Below are positions 43,144 through 51,995 of a stretch of 64,000 bases of DNA, piece by piece. Numbering within the stretch: position 1 is the stretch's first letter; each line of letters begins with the position of its first letter. The notes under the pieces are model-generated. The model was not told the DNA's origin, searched no databases, and saw only the letters and a list, made by a program, of their open reading frames with translations. Source of the stretch: Cohnella mopanensis (lineage in GTDB: Bacteria; Bacillota; Bacilli; Paenibacillales; Paenibacillaceae); the NCBI RefSeq assembly GCF_022352055.1, contig NZ_JAKRWM010000006.1, positions 124,001-188,000 on the forward strand. Reading direction: 5' to 3'. Both the position numbers and the translations under genes were made by a program.

Positions 43144-44088
43144 CTACGCAAACCGATAATAGATAATCAAGAAAGTCGCCAGCACGAGCAAGAAATTCAA
43201 GGCTACGAAAACAATTCGGTCCAGCTTCGTCTTGTGCATTTCGACGGGCGGTTTATAGAAACTCACCCCTTCGATAATAAACAGCAGCAAGATCACGTGG
43301 ATCATGAAGTGGCCCACGATCTCTACATAGCCGAACAGCATAGTCGTCATAATGAAGATCAGCGTTAGGACGATCGATAATAGCCGGTTCAATATTCCTA
43401 CGACCAGCAAATATCCGACCACGAATTCAATAAATGCGGCCAATACGATGAACACCGCCGGATCGAATCCGAAGGTCGGTACATGGTGGTTCTCGATAAT
43501 ATCCAGGCTCATGGCCGGATAAATCCATTTCTCTACCGCCACCCAACAAAGCGAGAGACCGGTACCCAAATATAGCAAAGGAAACGACCACTTCTCGAAT
43601 GCGGTCTTATAGAACGCGAGCGCCGCAGCGATGGCCAAGTAGAAGCCGTAATCCAGCATATGGAACAAGCCGAATTCGCCTATATCGTATACGTAAAGTC
43701 CGATGAGGATTAAGGCGGCTAGCTTGAGAGAAATATGATGCGGAATTAGCAACAATACGATTGTCGCATATACGGCGATCTTGATCTCCTGATGCGGCTG
43801 GCCAAACTCTGGAGCAAACAAGCTGCCTTCTAACAAAGACCATAGCAAGGCTATCGCAGTACCGTACTGGAGAATAAGGAAAGACCTTGGTCGCAATCGC
43901 TCCACCTGTCGATCCAATTTCTCTAGTCCCGATAGCTTCATAATCGAGGGAAGCAACTGCGTTAGCACAGCTAATAATAAAGCGACCGCGATTGCCGTCC
44001 CCATGAACACGGGCGATAGAACGTTTTCCAACGTTTCCTTGACCGGCGTTACATCTGTGAACCATTTAACGTGCAAATAATGAACCAT
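43144..44088 (-). CDS. Multi-pass membrane protein (DoxX-like, uncertain)
   Basis: A protein of about 314 residues starting MVHYLHVKWFTDVTPVKETL at 44088 (AGGTG upstream); the frame is open to 44394 but the extra part looks random. Eight or nine hydrophobic helices cover most of the length, with FMGTAIAVALLLAVLTQL and GYLLVVGILNRLLSIVLTL. A weak DoxX/TQO-like pattern is seen (HHVPTFGFDPAVFIVLAAF). The function is unknown. It is the first gene of a two-gene membrane-protein operon. Confidence 0.65.
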   Translation of the reverse strand: MVHYLHVKWFTDVTPVKETLENVLSPVFMGTAIAVALLLAVLTQLLPSIMKLSGLEKLDRQVERLRPRSFLILQYGTAIALLWSLLEGSLFAPEFGQPHQEIKIAVYATIVLLLIPHHISLKLAALILIGLYVYDIGEFGLFHMLDYGFYLAIAAALAFYKTAFEKWSFPLLYLGTGLSLCWVAVEKWIYPAMSLDIIENHHVPTFGFDPAVFIVLAAFIEFVVGYLLVVGILNRLLSIVLTLIFIMTTMLFGYVEIVGHFMIHVILLLFIIEGVSFYKPPVEMHKTKLDRIVFVALNFLLVLATFLIIYYRFA

Positions 44089-44220
44089 CGGATCTACACC
44101 TGCTTTAATTAGTATGAGTTTCTCAACATATCCATTGTCATCGGCACATCGTAACCTCTTCATAAATTTTCGCCCTTCTTGTCCATATCCCTCTAATCTG
44201 ACATTAATATAGGCAAGCCC

Positions 44221-44249
44221 TTGACATTTATTAGATAAATAGATATAAT
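44221..44249 (+). promoter_or_regulatory. Perfect consensus sigma-A promoter
   Basis: TTGACA (44221-44226), 17-bp spacer, TATAAT (44244-44249). It points at the AraC gene 288 bp away and should give strong constitutive transcription of the intervening leader. Confidence 0.75.
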
Positions 44250-44537
44250 TATAAATTGAAGAAGTAGTAACCCTCAGGTTTTTCCTCATTAACAAGGGTA
44301 ATATTCCTCCGTTTCCCCACACATTCCTTATTAAAATCAGATCGGCTGCTGGAAGGAAACACGAATTCTCACTGGCGCGGCCTCGGAGCCGCAAGAACGA
44401 TGGAGAGGTAGGGCTATCGTTGTTTTCGTGAAAGTGAATTCAGGAAGAATCGCGCGGTTGCGCTTCAATATTAAGACCCCCGTCAGACTCGTCTGCGGGG
44501 GTCGTCCAATATCTAGACAGGTTAAGGAGGCACTGCC
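44250..44537 (+). ncRNA. Structured leader region of about 280 bases, no known family recognised
   Basis: The region between the perfect promoter and the AraC start holds no convincing ORF but several hairpins: GCGGC/GCCGC near 44379-44394, CGAT/ATCG near 44398-44419, GCGC/GCGC near 44452-44463, and a strong one at 44475-44503 (GACCCCCG.../...CGGGGGTC). The last lies about 34 bases before the TTG start. It could be a regulatory leader, an independent small RNA ending at that hairpin (no T-run follows), or simply an untranslated region. No riboswitch class I know fits. Confidence 0.4.
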
Positions 44538-45461
44538 TTGCCATTATCCGCGATCGGTATTCTCCATCATTCCGGATACGCCCACCCGATGTGGGTCCGT
44601 ACGGACAACAACGATCATTTCAATCAAGGCCTGAGAGAAAGGTATCATTTGTTGTTGGTGCTGGAAGGCGCGGGCATTGTCGAGATAGACGGCACTTCCT
44701 TTCCTATCCTTAGTCCCGCTTTCTATTGCTTGAACGAAAGCGAATCCTTTCGCCTTCATCCCGATTGCTACATAACCTCTAAATCGATTTATTTTCACCC
44801 TAATTTGATCAACGATCGCTTTATGCTCGAGCCTTCCCAAGAAAACGTCGCGGAATTCACCGTACGGGACATTCAAGATCAATGGTACCTCGACCCCTTT
44901 CGCAAAAGGCAAGTAACGGAATACCGCTATAATCCGAATATCGTTCCGATCGATCCTTCGATGGCCAAACATGCGGAGTATCTATTGGATGAAACTAAGC
45001 GGCACTTAACGGAACAGCCGGACGCTCAATGGCCTTGCCGCACCCGTTCCATTCTGATGGAACTGCTCACTCTACTTCGCCGTCCTTATAGCGATGCTTT
45101 GCCTCAAATTCAACCTATTCTTGGAACGGCGTCGGAAACCTTGCAACCCGTCGTTCAATACCTACATATTCATTACAAAGACAAGATCAAGATCGAAGAC
45201 CTAACCAAGCTATTCCATACGAACAAAACAACCTTAAACCAGCATTTCAAGCTTTCCACCGGGATGTCCATTATGGCTTACTTAAACTCCATAAGGATGC
45301 AGATGGCTGGTTATATGCTTCGAAACACGTTATTGCCATCCGATGAAGTCATGAACCGAGTCGGCCTTCGCGACAATGCCCACTTCATCCGCACCTTCCG
45401 CAAGCACTCCGGGCTTTCTCCTGCGGAATTCCGCAATTTATATTGCCGCATGCCGCAGTAA
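44538..45461 (+). CDS. AraC-family regulator with cupin-type sensor domain
   Basis: A 307-residue AraC protein. The N-terminal cupin-like domain (about 20-110; YHLLLVLEGAGIVEIDGTSF) should bind an effector, and the C-terminal double helix-turn-helix (about 200-305) reads IEDLTKLFHTNKTTLNQHFK and VMNRVGLRDNAHFIRTFRK followed by HSGLSPAEFR. The start is TTG 44538 with AAGGAGG eight bases before it. It reads away from the membrane-protein pair upstream. The target genes are unknown; it may act on the divergent genes. Confidence 0.88.
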   Translation: MPLSAIGILHHSGYAHPMWVRTDNNDHFNQGLRERYHLLLVLEGAGIVEIDGTSFPILSPAFYCLNESESFRLHPDCYITSKSIYFHPNLINDRFMLEPSQENVAEFTVRDIQDQWYLDPFRKRQVTEYRYNPNIVPIDPSMAKHAEYLLDETKRHLTEQPDAQWPCRTRSILMELLTLLRRPYSDALPQIQPILGTASETLQPVVQYLHIHYKDKIKIEDLTKLFHTNKTTLNQHFKLSTGMSIMAYLNSIRMQMAGYMLRNTLLPSDEVMNRVGLRDNAHFIRTFRKHSGLSPAEFRNLYCRMPQ

Positions 45462-45629
45462 GTATCTAGTAGATATACAAGCCAGGAGCCTATTTGCTTT
45501 GGCTTATTCGATCATTTCCGATTGTCAGTTAATCGCTGACGATTAGCTATATCATCCGCTTTCAGCCTCCAGTACGATATTAATCGTAGCCGCGCCTAGA
45601 TGCGCAGCACTTCATAGGAGGGTCTTCGA

Positions 45630-46520
45630 ATGCGATTCGGTAAAACTCGTTTGTTGCTTCTCAGTATTCCCTTTTTGTTTTTAGCTCAAGCTTGCGGCAA
45701 TTCGGCAGATAGCCCTGCGTCGCCAGCAGCTAACTCGCCAAGCGCTTCTAGCGCGTCATCTGCAAGCGCCGCGCCTGCAACTTCCCAAGCTTCGGAAGCT
45801 GTTCCATCAGAGAGCTCGGAACCCGTCATGACCTTCGATACCGACACCCTGAAGAACACGACAGGCAAAACGTTAATCCGTAACATCACTGGTGACAAGA
45901 GCGGTGCTTACAATGCTACCTATGCCATCATATCCAAGAACGGCACGGTCGCCATCGCCGATCCCTATGGACTCTACCATAAAGATAAAATCCTAAAGGC
46001 CGACATCATTACCGTCACCCATAAGCATAGCGATCATTTCGACGAGAGCTTCATTAATGCTTCTCCCGACGCGAAAGTATCCGTATTCCAAGAAGATTCC
46101 TTTACCGTAAAGGATATTAAAGTCACTTCGATCCCGGCAAGCCACACCCCTACTTACTTCGAAGGGGTACCGAGCGACTTCATCTACGTATTCGAAGTAG
46201 ACGGTTTGCGAATTGCCCACTTCGGCGATTTCGGGCAAGATGAAATCACGCCGGAGCAGTTGAAGAAACTTGGCAAAATCGATGTCGTCCTTTCCAGATT
46301 CTCGAACGTAAGCGAGTATAGCGCTTCTACCGCGAGTACGGTCAAGGTTCTGGAACAGGTTAAACCCAAAATCGCGGGCCCGACCCACTACGAGCCGGAA
46401 ATCGTGAAAGAAATCATCGACACTTCGAAATTAACCGATAAGGGCGAAGTGACCGAGCTTGCGGTGGACCGCGCGGATCTCGACGCGATTAAAGGTACGG
46501 ATTTCTACTTGTTCAAATAA
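45630..46520 (+). CDS. MBL-fold metal-dependent hydrolase lipoprotein
   Basis: A 296-residue lipoprotein. The lipobox is AQAC (Cys22), followed by a Ser/Ala/Pro linker. The metallo-beta-lactamase domain has the metal motif HKHSDH (His131, His133, Asp135, His136), then a second His in IPASHTPTYF and AHFGDFGQDE, and GPTHYEPE near the end. The pattern resembles UlaG/RomA-type hydrolases but the export signal makes it a surface protein. The substrate is unknown. GGAGGGTC precedes the ATG; a strong terminator follows. Confidence 0.85.
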   Translation: MRFGKTRLLLLSIPFLFLAQACGNSADSPASPAANSPSASSASSASAAPATSQASEAVPSESSEPVMTFDTDTLKNTTGKTLIRNITGDKSGAYNATYAIISKNGTVAIADPYGLYHKDKILKADIITVTHKHSDHFDESFINASPDAKVSVFQEDSFTVKDIKVTSIPASHTPTYFEGVPSDFIYVFEVDGLRIAHFGDFGQDEITPEQLKKLGKIDVVLSRFSNVSEYSASTASTVKVLEQVKPKIAGPTHYEPEIVKEIIDTSKLTDKGEVTELAVDRADLDAIKGTDFYLFK

Positions 46521-46537
46521 TGGAACCGGAATACCAC

Positions 46538-46570
46538 AAAGGCAGCATCCCTAGGATGCTGCCTTTGTTT
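46538..46570 (+). terminator. Terminator after the MBL gene
   Basis: AAAGGCAGCATCC (46538-46550) pairs with GGATGCTGCCTTT (46554-46566) around a 3-base loop, then TGTTTTGC. It probably also stops transcription from the convergent exporter gene. Confidence 0.85.
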
Positions 46571-46588
46571 TGCGTTCTATTCTAACCC

Positions 46589-48091
46589 TTAGTGACCTAC
46601 CATGATCGGTATCTCGGCATTCGCCGCGGAATCGCCTTCGGCTTTTTTCGGCTTAGAAAGCATAAGGCCAAGGAGACCTCCAACAATCGCAATGCCGAGC
46701 AAGATCAAGAACGTATAACCGAATGACGATGCATACAGATCTACGTCAGGCTTCTGCTTGCCCTGCTCGATCATCAGATTCTGCATCTTAGTCGAGGAGA
46801 TCGTCATCAGGATCGCGATGGCGAACGACATCATGACTTGCTGCGCCGCATTGGTAAGCGATGTTACGCGTCCGACCAAATTCTGCGGAGCTGATTGAAT
46901 CAGATGGTTATTCAGCGGCATCATGAACAATCCCATACCGGCTCCAAGAAGTCCAAGCGGCAGCATAACCGAACCGGCACCGGAATCTCCAGAAATGTTG
47001 GACAGCAATAATGCAGCAACTGTCGTCAGAGCCATCCCGGCAATGACAAGAGGACGGGCGCCGAACTTGTCGGACAATTTACCGCCTATCGGCATGAACA
47101 GACCCGAAGCCAGTGCTTGAGGAAGCATGATCAAGCCGGTTTTAAGCGGGCTATATCCATGCGCTTGTTGCAAGAACAACGGAACGAGGAACATCGTGCC
47201 GAACATGGCGATCTGCGAAATCCACTGCACGATAATTCCTTTGGTGAAGTTTCCGGAACGGAATACGCGAAGCTCCAGAAGCGGGTTCTTACGATTAATC
47301 TCGACGATAACGAACAGAATCAAAGCTACGAGCCCGACCCCAGATCCGACCAGCGTCTCCCAATCCAACCATGTGGATTTGCCCGTCATCGGATCAATAC
47401 CGCCATGGGAAACTCCGAATACTAGCGCAGCAAACGCCAATGGCCCTAAGATCATACCTAGTCCGTCTAACGATGCAACATTCTGGCGCTGAATGTTAGG
47501 CAAGGTACGAATGCCTAAGAAAACTCCAATGATACCGATTGGAATGTTGATTAAGAAAATCCATTGCCAGCTATGATATTCTACGAACCATCCCGCGATT
47601 ACCGGCCCCAGTGCAGGACCTAGCAGGATAGGTATTCCCATCATCCCCATAACCGCGCCGACTTTGCCTGGTGGCGACAACCGATAGACGAACGCCATTG
47701 CAATCGGAACGACGACGCCTCCGCCTAAACCTTGAACGATCCGGAAAGCGATCAACGTTTCGACAGTGTTGGCTAGAGCGCACAATAAAGATCCCATGGT
47801 GAACAACCCGACTGAGATCAGGAATACTTTCTTAGCGCCGAATCGATCCGACAGCCAGCCCGCCAGAGGAATAACCGCCGCTTGGGCTAAAGCATAACCA
47901 ATAACCGTCCATTGGACTAACGACAAGTCCAACAGTTTGAATTCTTGCTGTAGTTTGGGAAGTGCAACGTTAACGGCTGTACCATCCAAAATAACCATAA
48001 AAATACCGACGACAATCGCAATCAACGGTCCCAAAATCGCTTTGATCGAGAACGGGGCTTCCGTTGTTGCCGGTGCTGCTTTCGAAGACAT
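46589..48091 (-). CDS. DHA2-family MFS drug exporter (EmrB/QacA type)
   Basis: A 500-residue, 14-helix multidrug exporter starting MSSKAAPATTEAPFSIKAIL (48091; AGGAGGGA upstream). Family motifs are the proton-coupling DGTAVNVALPKLQ, motif A GWLSDRFGAKKVFL, motif C in GLGGGVVVPIAMAF and GPALGPVIAGWFV. These proteins expel toxic cations and antibiotics in exchange for protons. It is divergent from a TetR gene and two palindromic operators lie in the 221-bp gap, so it is very likely repressed by that TetR and induced by a drug. Confidence 0.93.
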   Translation of the reverse strand: MSSKAAPATTEAPFSIKAILGPLIAIVVGIFMVILDGTAVNVALPKLQQEFKLLDLSLVQWTVIGYALAQAAVIPLAGWLSDRFGAKKVFLISVGLFTMGSLLCALANTVETLIAFRIVQGLGGGVVVPIAMAFVYRLSPPGKVGAVMGMMGIPILLGPALGPVIAGWFVEYHSWQWIFLINIPIGIIGVFLGIRTLPNIQRQNVASLDGLGMILGPLAFAALVFGVSHGGIDPMTGKSTWLDWETLVGSGVGLVALILFVIVEINRKNPLLELRVFRSGNFTKGIIVQWISQIAMFGTMFLVPLFLQQAHGYSPLKTGLIMLPQALASGLFMPIGGKLSDKFGARPLVIAGMALTTVAALLLSNISGDSGAGSVMLPLGLLGAGMGLFMMPLNNHLIQSAPQNLVGRVTSLTNAAQQVMMSFAIAILMTISSTKMQNLMIEQGKQKPDVDLYASSFGYTFLILLGIAIVGGLLGLMLSKPKKAEGDSAANAEIPIMVGH

Positions 48092-48217
48092 GTGTTCCCT
48101 CCTATCCCTAAGTAAGGAGCTTCCTCCGCGCAGTCTCTCTCGTTCCATTGACCGCACCATGGCTTGGCGGTACAATATAAACATATGGACCCTACGAAGG
48201 TAAACCCGCATGAATAA

Positions 48218-48263
48218 CGGACAATTGTCCGTTTAATCACGATGTTACCGGACAATTGTCCGG
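48218..48263. promoter_or_regulatory. Two CGGACAATTGTCCG operators, exporter/TetR intergenic region
   Basis: Perfect palindromes at 48218-48231 and 48248-48263, centres 31 bp apart (about three helical turns), between divergent exporter and TetR genes. Binding by this TetR protein is inferred. Confidence 0.8.
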
Positions 48264-48312
48264 ATGTCAACACGCGGAATGTTAAATTTCAGTGAAATGA
48301 GGGGGCGATTCT

Positions 48313-48936
48313 GTGTCTGTATCCGTTCGTCGGGAACGTAAAGACGCTGTTGAAAACCGTCAATTGATTCTCCAGACCGCCCATGATCTCTTTAACGAAC
48401 ATGGCGTCCAACCGGTCAGCATGCATCAGATTGCCAAAACTGCAGGCGTCGGACAAGCAACGCTATATCGCAGATACGCCCACAAAGGCGATTTATGTCT
48501 AGATATTCTTGATGATTATAGCAATCAGATTATGGAACTTATTCGTGTATACTTAGAAGAAAACAGACAAGCCCCCGCCGTCGAACGCCTGGGTGGCATT
48601 ATCGATCACTGGGTAGATGCCATTGAAGAGAAGTCAGGACTTATCTCCGGACTGATGATGGCCATGGAATCGAAGATGAACTGCAACGATGAGCGAGGAA
48701 ACTTTTTCCACACTCCCGTTTACCACTTTTTTAGAGACAGCATATCCGACCTTCTAATCGAAATGGTCCGACCGGACTCCGAACATACAATCGATACCGA
48801 GTTGGCAGCCCATTTCATCATTTGCTCGATGTCTCCGCTCGGCTACTTCCACATTAAGAATGAGAAGGGCTACAGCATAGACCAAATTAAGCAGCACTTA
48901 CGACGCTTATGTCGTTTTACGTTGACTTGTTCCTAA
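48313..48936 (+). CDS. TetR-family repressor of the MFS exporter
   Basis: A 207-residue TetR protein with helix-turn-helix QPVSMHQIAKTAGVGQATLY followed by RRYAHKGDLC. The C-terminal ligand domain is helical. The start is a GTG at 48313 with GAGGGGGCG before it. It lies next to and divergent from the DHA2 exporter and two palindromic sites, the standard layout for a drug-sensing repressor of an efflux pump. Confidence 0.9.
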   Translation: MSVSVRRERKDAVENRQLILQTAHDLFNEHGVQPVSMHQIAKTAGVGQATLYRRYAHKGDLCLDILDDYSNQIMELIRVYLEENRQAPAVERLGGIIDHWVDAIEEKSGLISGLMMAMESKMNCNDERGNFFHTPVYHFFRDSISDLLIEMVRPDSEHTIDTELAAHFIICSMSPLGYFHIKNEKGYSIDQIKQHLRRLCRFTLTCS

Positions 48937-48944
48937 TCAATAAG

Positions 48945-48999
48945 AAAAGCTGATCATCTCGGCAGGAAGAATATTTCCGCCCGGACGATCAGCTTTTTT
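48945..48999. terminator. Bidirectional terminator between TetR and PAP2 genes
   Basis: AAAAGCTGATC (48945-48955) pairs with GATCAGCTTTT (48987-48997), with inner pairing of CTCGG and CCCGG-type bases, flanked by A and T runs. Confidence 0.75.
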
Positions 49000-49009
49000 A
49001 TGTTATCCA

Positions 49010-49669
49010 TCAAGCTCCGAATGTGCTCTTCTGACGCTCGCGCGTAACGCGAAGTCTTCGTTCGATCAAGATGATCCCCGCAGTTACGACTTCAACCAAG
49101 AAAAAGCCGGCCAAGGCATCCATGATTACGTGTTGCTTCACGAATAAAGTGGACATAATAATAAGGCTGGACATCCCCGTAATAAGCGTTACGTTCCATT
49201 TATTGCGGAAGCTGCTGGTCCAGATTGCCCTCATGACCATATAGCTTGAGAAGCAATGGATGCTTGGAAAACAGTTAAAGGGTTGGTCCCGATTATAAAT
49301 GTATCTCATTAGATGAGAGAAAGGATCGCTACCGACAATCATCGGACGGTCCACAGTCGTCTGGAATACGGAATAGATCAAGTAACAGAGCAATGCGCAG
49401 ACGACATAAGTCATCAGCGAACGATAATAGACGTTAATGTCTTTCTTGAAAAAATAAAACAAGCAAACGTAAATGTAGAAAATCCAGATCGAATACGGCA
49501 ACGCAAAAAATTTAATGAACGGGATAGCCTCGTCTACGCTCGTAATTAATCTGTAAACCTCTTGATCCTCTATATTATTGGTCAAAGCGTACATCCAACC
49601 CAGAACCGGAAAAACCAGCATCAACAGTAGCGGCGCGTACTTTTTCCATTCTATATTTTTAAGTACCAC
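49010..49669 (-). CDS. PAP2-family membrane phosphatase
   Basis: A 219-residue membrane protein with five or six helices and phosphatase motifs: RPMIVG (motif 1 area), PSIHCFSS (motif 2, PSxH) and KQHVIMDALAG (motif 3). Such enzymes dephosphorylate phosphatidic acid, undecaprenyl pyrophosphate or similar lipids on the outer membrane face. The start is a GTG at 49669 with GGGGG before it. It is 37 bp downstream of an LtaS-like gene, so both may act in one lipid-linked polymer pathway. Confidence 0.88.
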   Translation of the reverse strand: MVLKNIEWKKYAPLLLMLVFPVLGWMYALTNNIEDQEVYRLITSVDEAIPFIKFFALPYSIWIFYIYVCLFYFFKKDINVYYRSLMTYVVCALLCYLIYSVFQTTVDRPMIVGSDPFSHLMRYIYNRDQPFNCFPSIHCFSSYMVMRAIWTSSFRNKWNVTLITGMSSLIIMSTLFVKQHVIMDALAGFFLVEVVTAGIILIERRLRVTRERQKSTFGA

Positions 49670-49706
49670 TATCTGACCCCCCTAATCATTCTATAACGCC
49701 AAGTGA

Positions 49707-51557
49707 TCATTCATGCTTCGGCAAGTGGCTGACATAACTGTCGGATAATCGCAAAAGCTCCAACGCACGATTATATTCACTTTCAGTAGAATCGGTCTCA
49801 CTTGGTTTACCGCCATCATACATGTAATGAATTCCGTCATCATAATTGAGACCCGGCACGAAAATTCCTTTATCGTTTACGAATGAGCCCGAAGGCAGAT
49901 AATAACGTTGCGGCAGCAAGTTATGCGTCGTATTGAGAAGATCTTGCCCGAAATGAATATGCCCTTGCAAAGAAACACCCAGCAGGTTAGCGAGCGTCGG
50001 CATAATATCGACTTGGCCGCCCGTCTGCTCCATTCTCTTCGGCTCCGTTATCCCAGGAGCTATAACCATCAATGGGATGTTCAACATTTCGGAGTACTTA
50101 TAATCGCGATTATAAATTTCTTTCATGAGATTCATCTCGCGATCGCTTAGCGAATAGATGGGCAGTCCAAGATGATCCCCGTAAATGACGATCACCGATT
50201 TGTCCCACAAGCCGTTGGCTTTCAACTTGTCTATGAACGTCCCAAGCGCATAGTCCGTATAGTTCTGAGCCTGGATGTAGTCCCCCACTAACGTGTTCTT
50301 ATATCTCTCCGGAAGCTGAAAACGGATTTTACGGTCCGGGATATTAAACGGATGATGGGAAGACATCGAGATAATCTGCGAATAAAACGGTTGGCCGGTT
50401 TGACTCATCTTCAGCAATTCATCGGCCGTCTTATCATACAATACTTCATCGGAAGGGCCGAAGAACACCATATCGTCGCTGCCGAAAAACTTAGCATCAT
50501 AGTATTGATCGAAGCCGATGGCTTTATAAAGCTCTTTGCGATTCCAGAACTGTACATCATTCGTATGGAACGTCGCCGTCTGATATCCGTGTTCCTTCAA
50601 CACCTTAGGCATGCTCGGAAGCTCACGATCTCCATAATCCTGAGCCGCCGCTCCGTGTTGAGGAATATAGAACGAAGTGTTAACGACGAATTCGGCATCC
50701 GAAGTGTTGCCTTGTCCGACCTGCTGATAGAAATGCGGGAAATAGAAATGTTCCTTCATCAGCTTGTTCATAACGGGAGTGACTTCTTGCCCGTCGATCT
50801 TAAGATCGAGCAGGAAATTCTGAGCCGCTTCGAGCTGCAGAACAATTACGTTCTTCCCTTCGGCCTTGCCCCAGTAGAGCGGAACTGCAGGTTCTTGCCA
50901 GGCCTTTAGGTTGCGGATAGCATCCTCCGTTACGTTGCTAGGGTCTTCCACCTCTTGCGTCGCGCTAGCGAATACCGCGTAGGCTTCGTAGTTCAAGATC
51001 CCCATATTCTCCGCTTGTTTAAGCTCGTTGATGCTGTCTTGATGCGTCCAGACCGTCGTTACTGACGTTATTAGAGATAGGGAGAACAGGGATGCAATCC
51101 ATACGTTCGATTCGCGAACCGCAAGCGATCTGCCCCAGTTCCTAAACCGCCGGCTCATATATAACAGTAAGAACACGACCACGTCTGTATAAATAAACAA
51201 GAAGTACGGGTGAAGCAAGGAGAAAACGCTCCCTCTCACCTCCGTTACTTGGTTCACTTGCTGTAAGGCATGGTAAGTAACGATAACCCCGAAATATTTG
51301 TAATACATGATAACCGCGAAAAAGATCGTCGTGAGCAGGAGATTAACCGTTATATAAACACCTAATTTTCTCCGTGGCGCAAGCCACTCGATCAGGCAGA
51401 ATATCACCCACACCGACGGAATACCCGTCGCGAGTTGAAGCCACGCCGACGAACTGTCGAAAATGACGATTCTCGCTAAGTAGATCTTGATCACCATCAA
51501 TAGAGTGAAAAAAATAAACGGTTTGGATATCCATGCTCCTAACCTTGAAGACTTCAT
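49707..51557 (-). CDS. LtaS-like sulfatase-family membrane enzyme
   Basis: A 616-residue protein with five N-terminal membrane helices (about 15-180) and an extracytoplasmic sulfatase-fold domain (about 250-600). The nucleophile Thr lies in GQGNTSDAEFVVN; metal ligands lie in NVIVLQLEAAQNF and VIYGDHLGLP, and the domain contains NTLVGDYIQAQNYTDYALGT. This is the pattern of lipoteichoic-acid synthases, which transfer glycerol-phosphate from phosphatidylglycerol. The start at 51557 has GGAGGTG upstream. It forms an operon with the PAP2 gene. Confidence 0.92.
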   Translation of the reverse strand: MKSSRLGAWISKPFIFFTLLMVIKIYLARIVIFDSSSAWLQLATGIPSVWVIFCLIEWLAPRRKLGVYITVNLLLTTIFFAVIMYYKYFGVIVTYHALQQVNQVTEVRGSVFSLLHPYFLFIYTDVVVFLLLYMSRRFRNWGRSLAVRESNVWIASLFSLSLITSVTTVWTHQDSINELKQAENMGILNYEAYAVFASATQEVEDPSNVTEDAIRNLKAWQEPAVPLYWGKAEGKNVIVLQLEAAQNFLLDLKIDGQEVTPVMNKLMKEHFYFPHFYQQVGQGNTSDAEFVVNTSFYIPQHGAAAQDYGDRELPSMPKVLKEHGYQTATFHTNDVQFWNRKELYKAIGFDQYYDAKFFGSDDMVFFGPSDEVLYDKTADELLKMSQTGQPFYSQIISMSSHHPFNIPDRKIRFQLPERYKNTLVGDYIQAQNYTDYALGTFIDKLKANGLWDKSVIVIYGDHLGLPIYSLSDREMNLMKEIYNRDYKYSEMLNIPLMVIAPGITEPKRMEQTGGQVDIMPTLANLLGVSLQGHIHFGQDLLNTTHNLLPQRYYLPSGSFVNDKGIFVPGLNYDDGIHYMYDGGKPSETDSTESEYNRALELLRLSDSYVSHLPKHE

Positions 51558-51698
51558 GCTATTCACCTCCGTAACCTCATTTATTATAACGAATGTAAAC
51601 TCAGTGTTAAAGTGTTACATCAAGGGAGATCATCTAAAGGTTGGCTAAAGAATAAAGTGTCGCGTATAATGAAACAAAACTTGAGAGGGGCATCCCCT

Positions 51699-51995
51699 AT
51701 GGCAATCGCATATACAAGAGCATATGATCACATTCTCGATGACTTGTCCCGCGCTTTATCTACAGTACCTCAATTTTATGAAGCTTTCGAAATGGAAACG
51801 AATGACTGGGAGAGCCTCAGCAAAGACGAGCGCGAAGTTTGCATTCGCACGCTCGCCGATGATCTGTTCTATGTGCTGGGTACGGAATCTTCAACGGAAG
51901 TCGGATCGGGAACGGCTGAGTACGACTCTGGCCACGCGGTCATTAAAATTACGGCCAATCCGCAGCTCGTTCATCTCATCTCATTGCGGGAGTAG
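51699..51995 (+). CDS. Small conserved-looking protein, unknown
   Basis: A 98-residue soluble protein starting MAIAYTRAYDHILDDLSRAL (51699, after GAGAGGGG). Its N-terminal half is helical and acidic, and its C-terminal half has EYDSGHAVIKITANPQLVHL. It overlaps the convergent MFS gene by 25 bases. No family is recognised, but the ribosome site and composition support a real gene. Confidence 0.6.
   Translation: MAIAYTRAYDHILDDLSRALSTVPQFYEAFEMETNDWESLSKDEREVCIRTLADDLFYVLGTESSTEVGSGTAEYDSGHAVIKITANPQLVHLISLRE

Noticed and set aside
44089-44394. Extended N terminus of the 43144-44088 membrane protein
   Set aside because: The extra 102 codons have no ribosome site and a composition unlike membrane protein starts; they overlap the promoter/leader region.
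44250-44537. Leader considered as a known riboswitch (cobalamin, T-box, SAM, guanidine)
   Set aside because: None of the conserved core motifs of these classes is present; it is reported only as an unassigned structured region.
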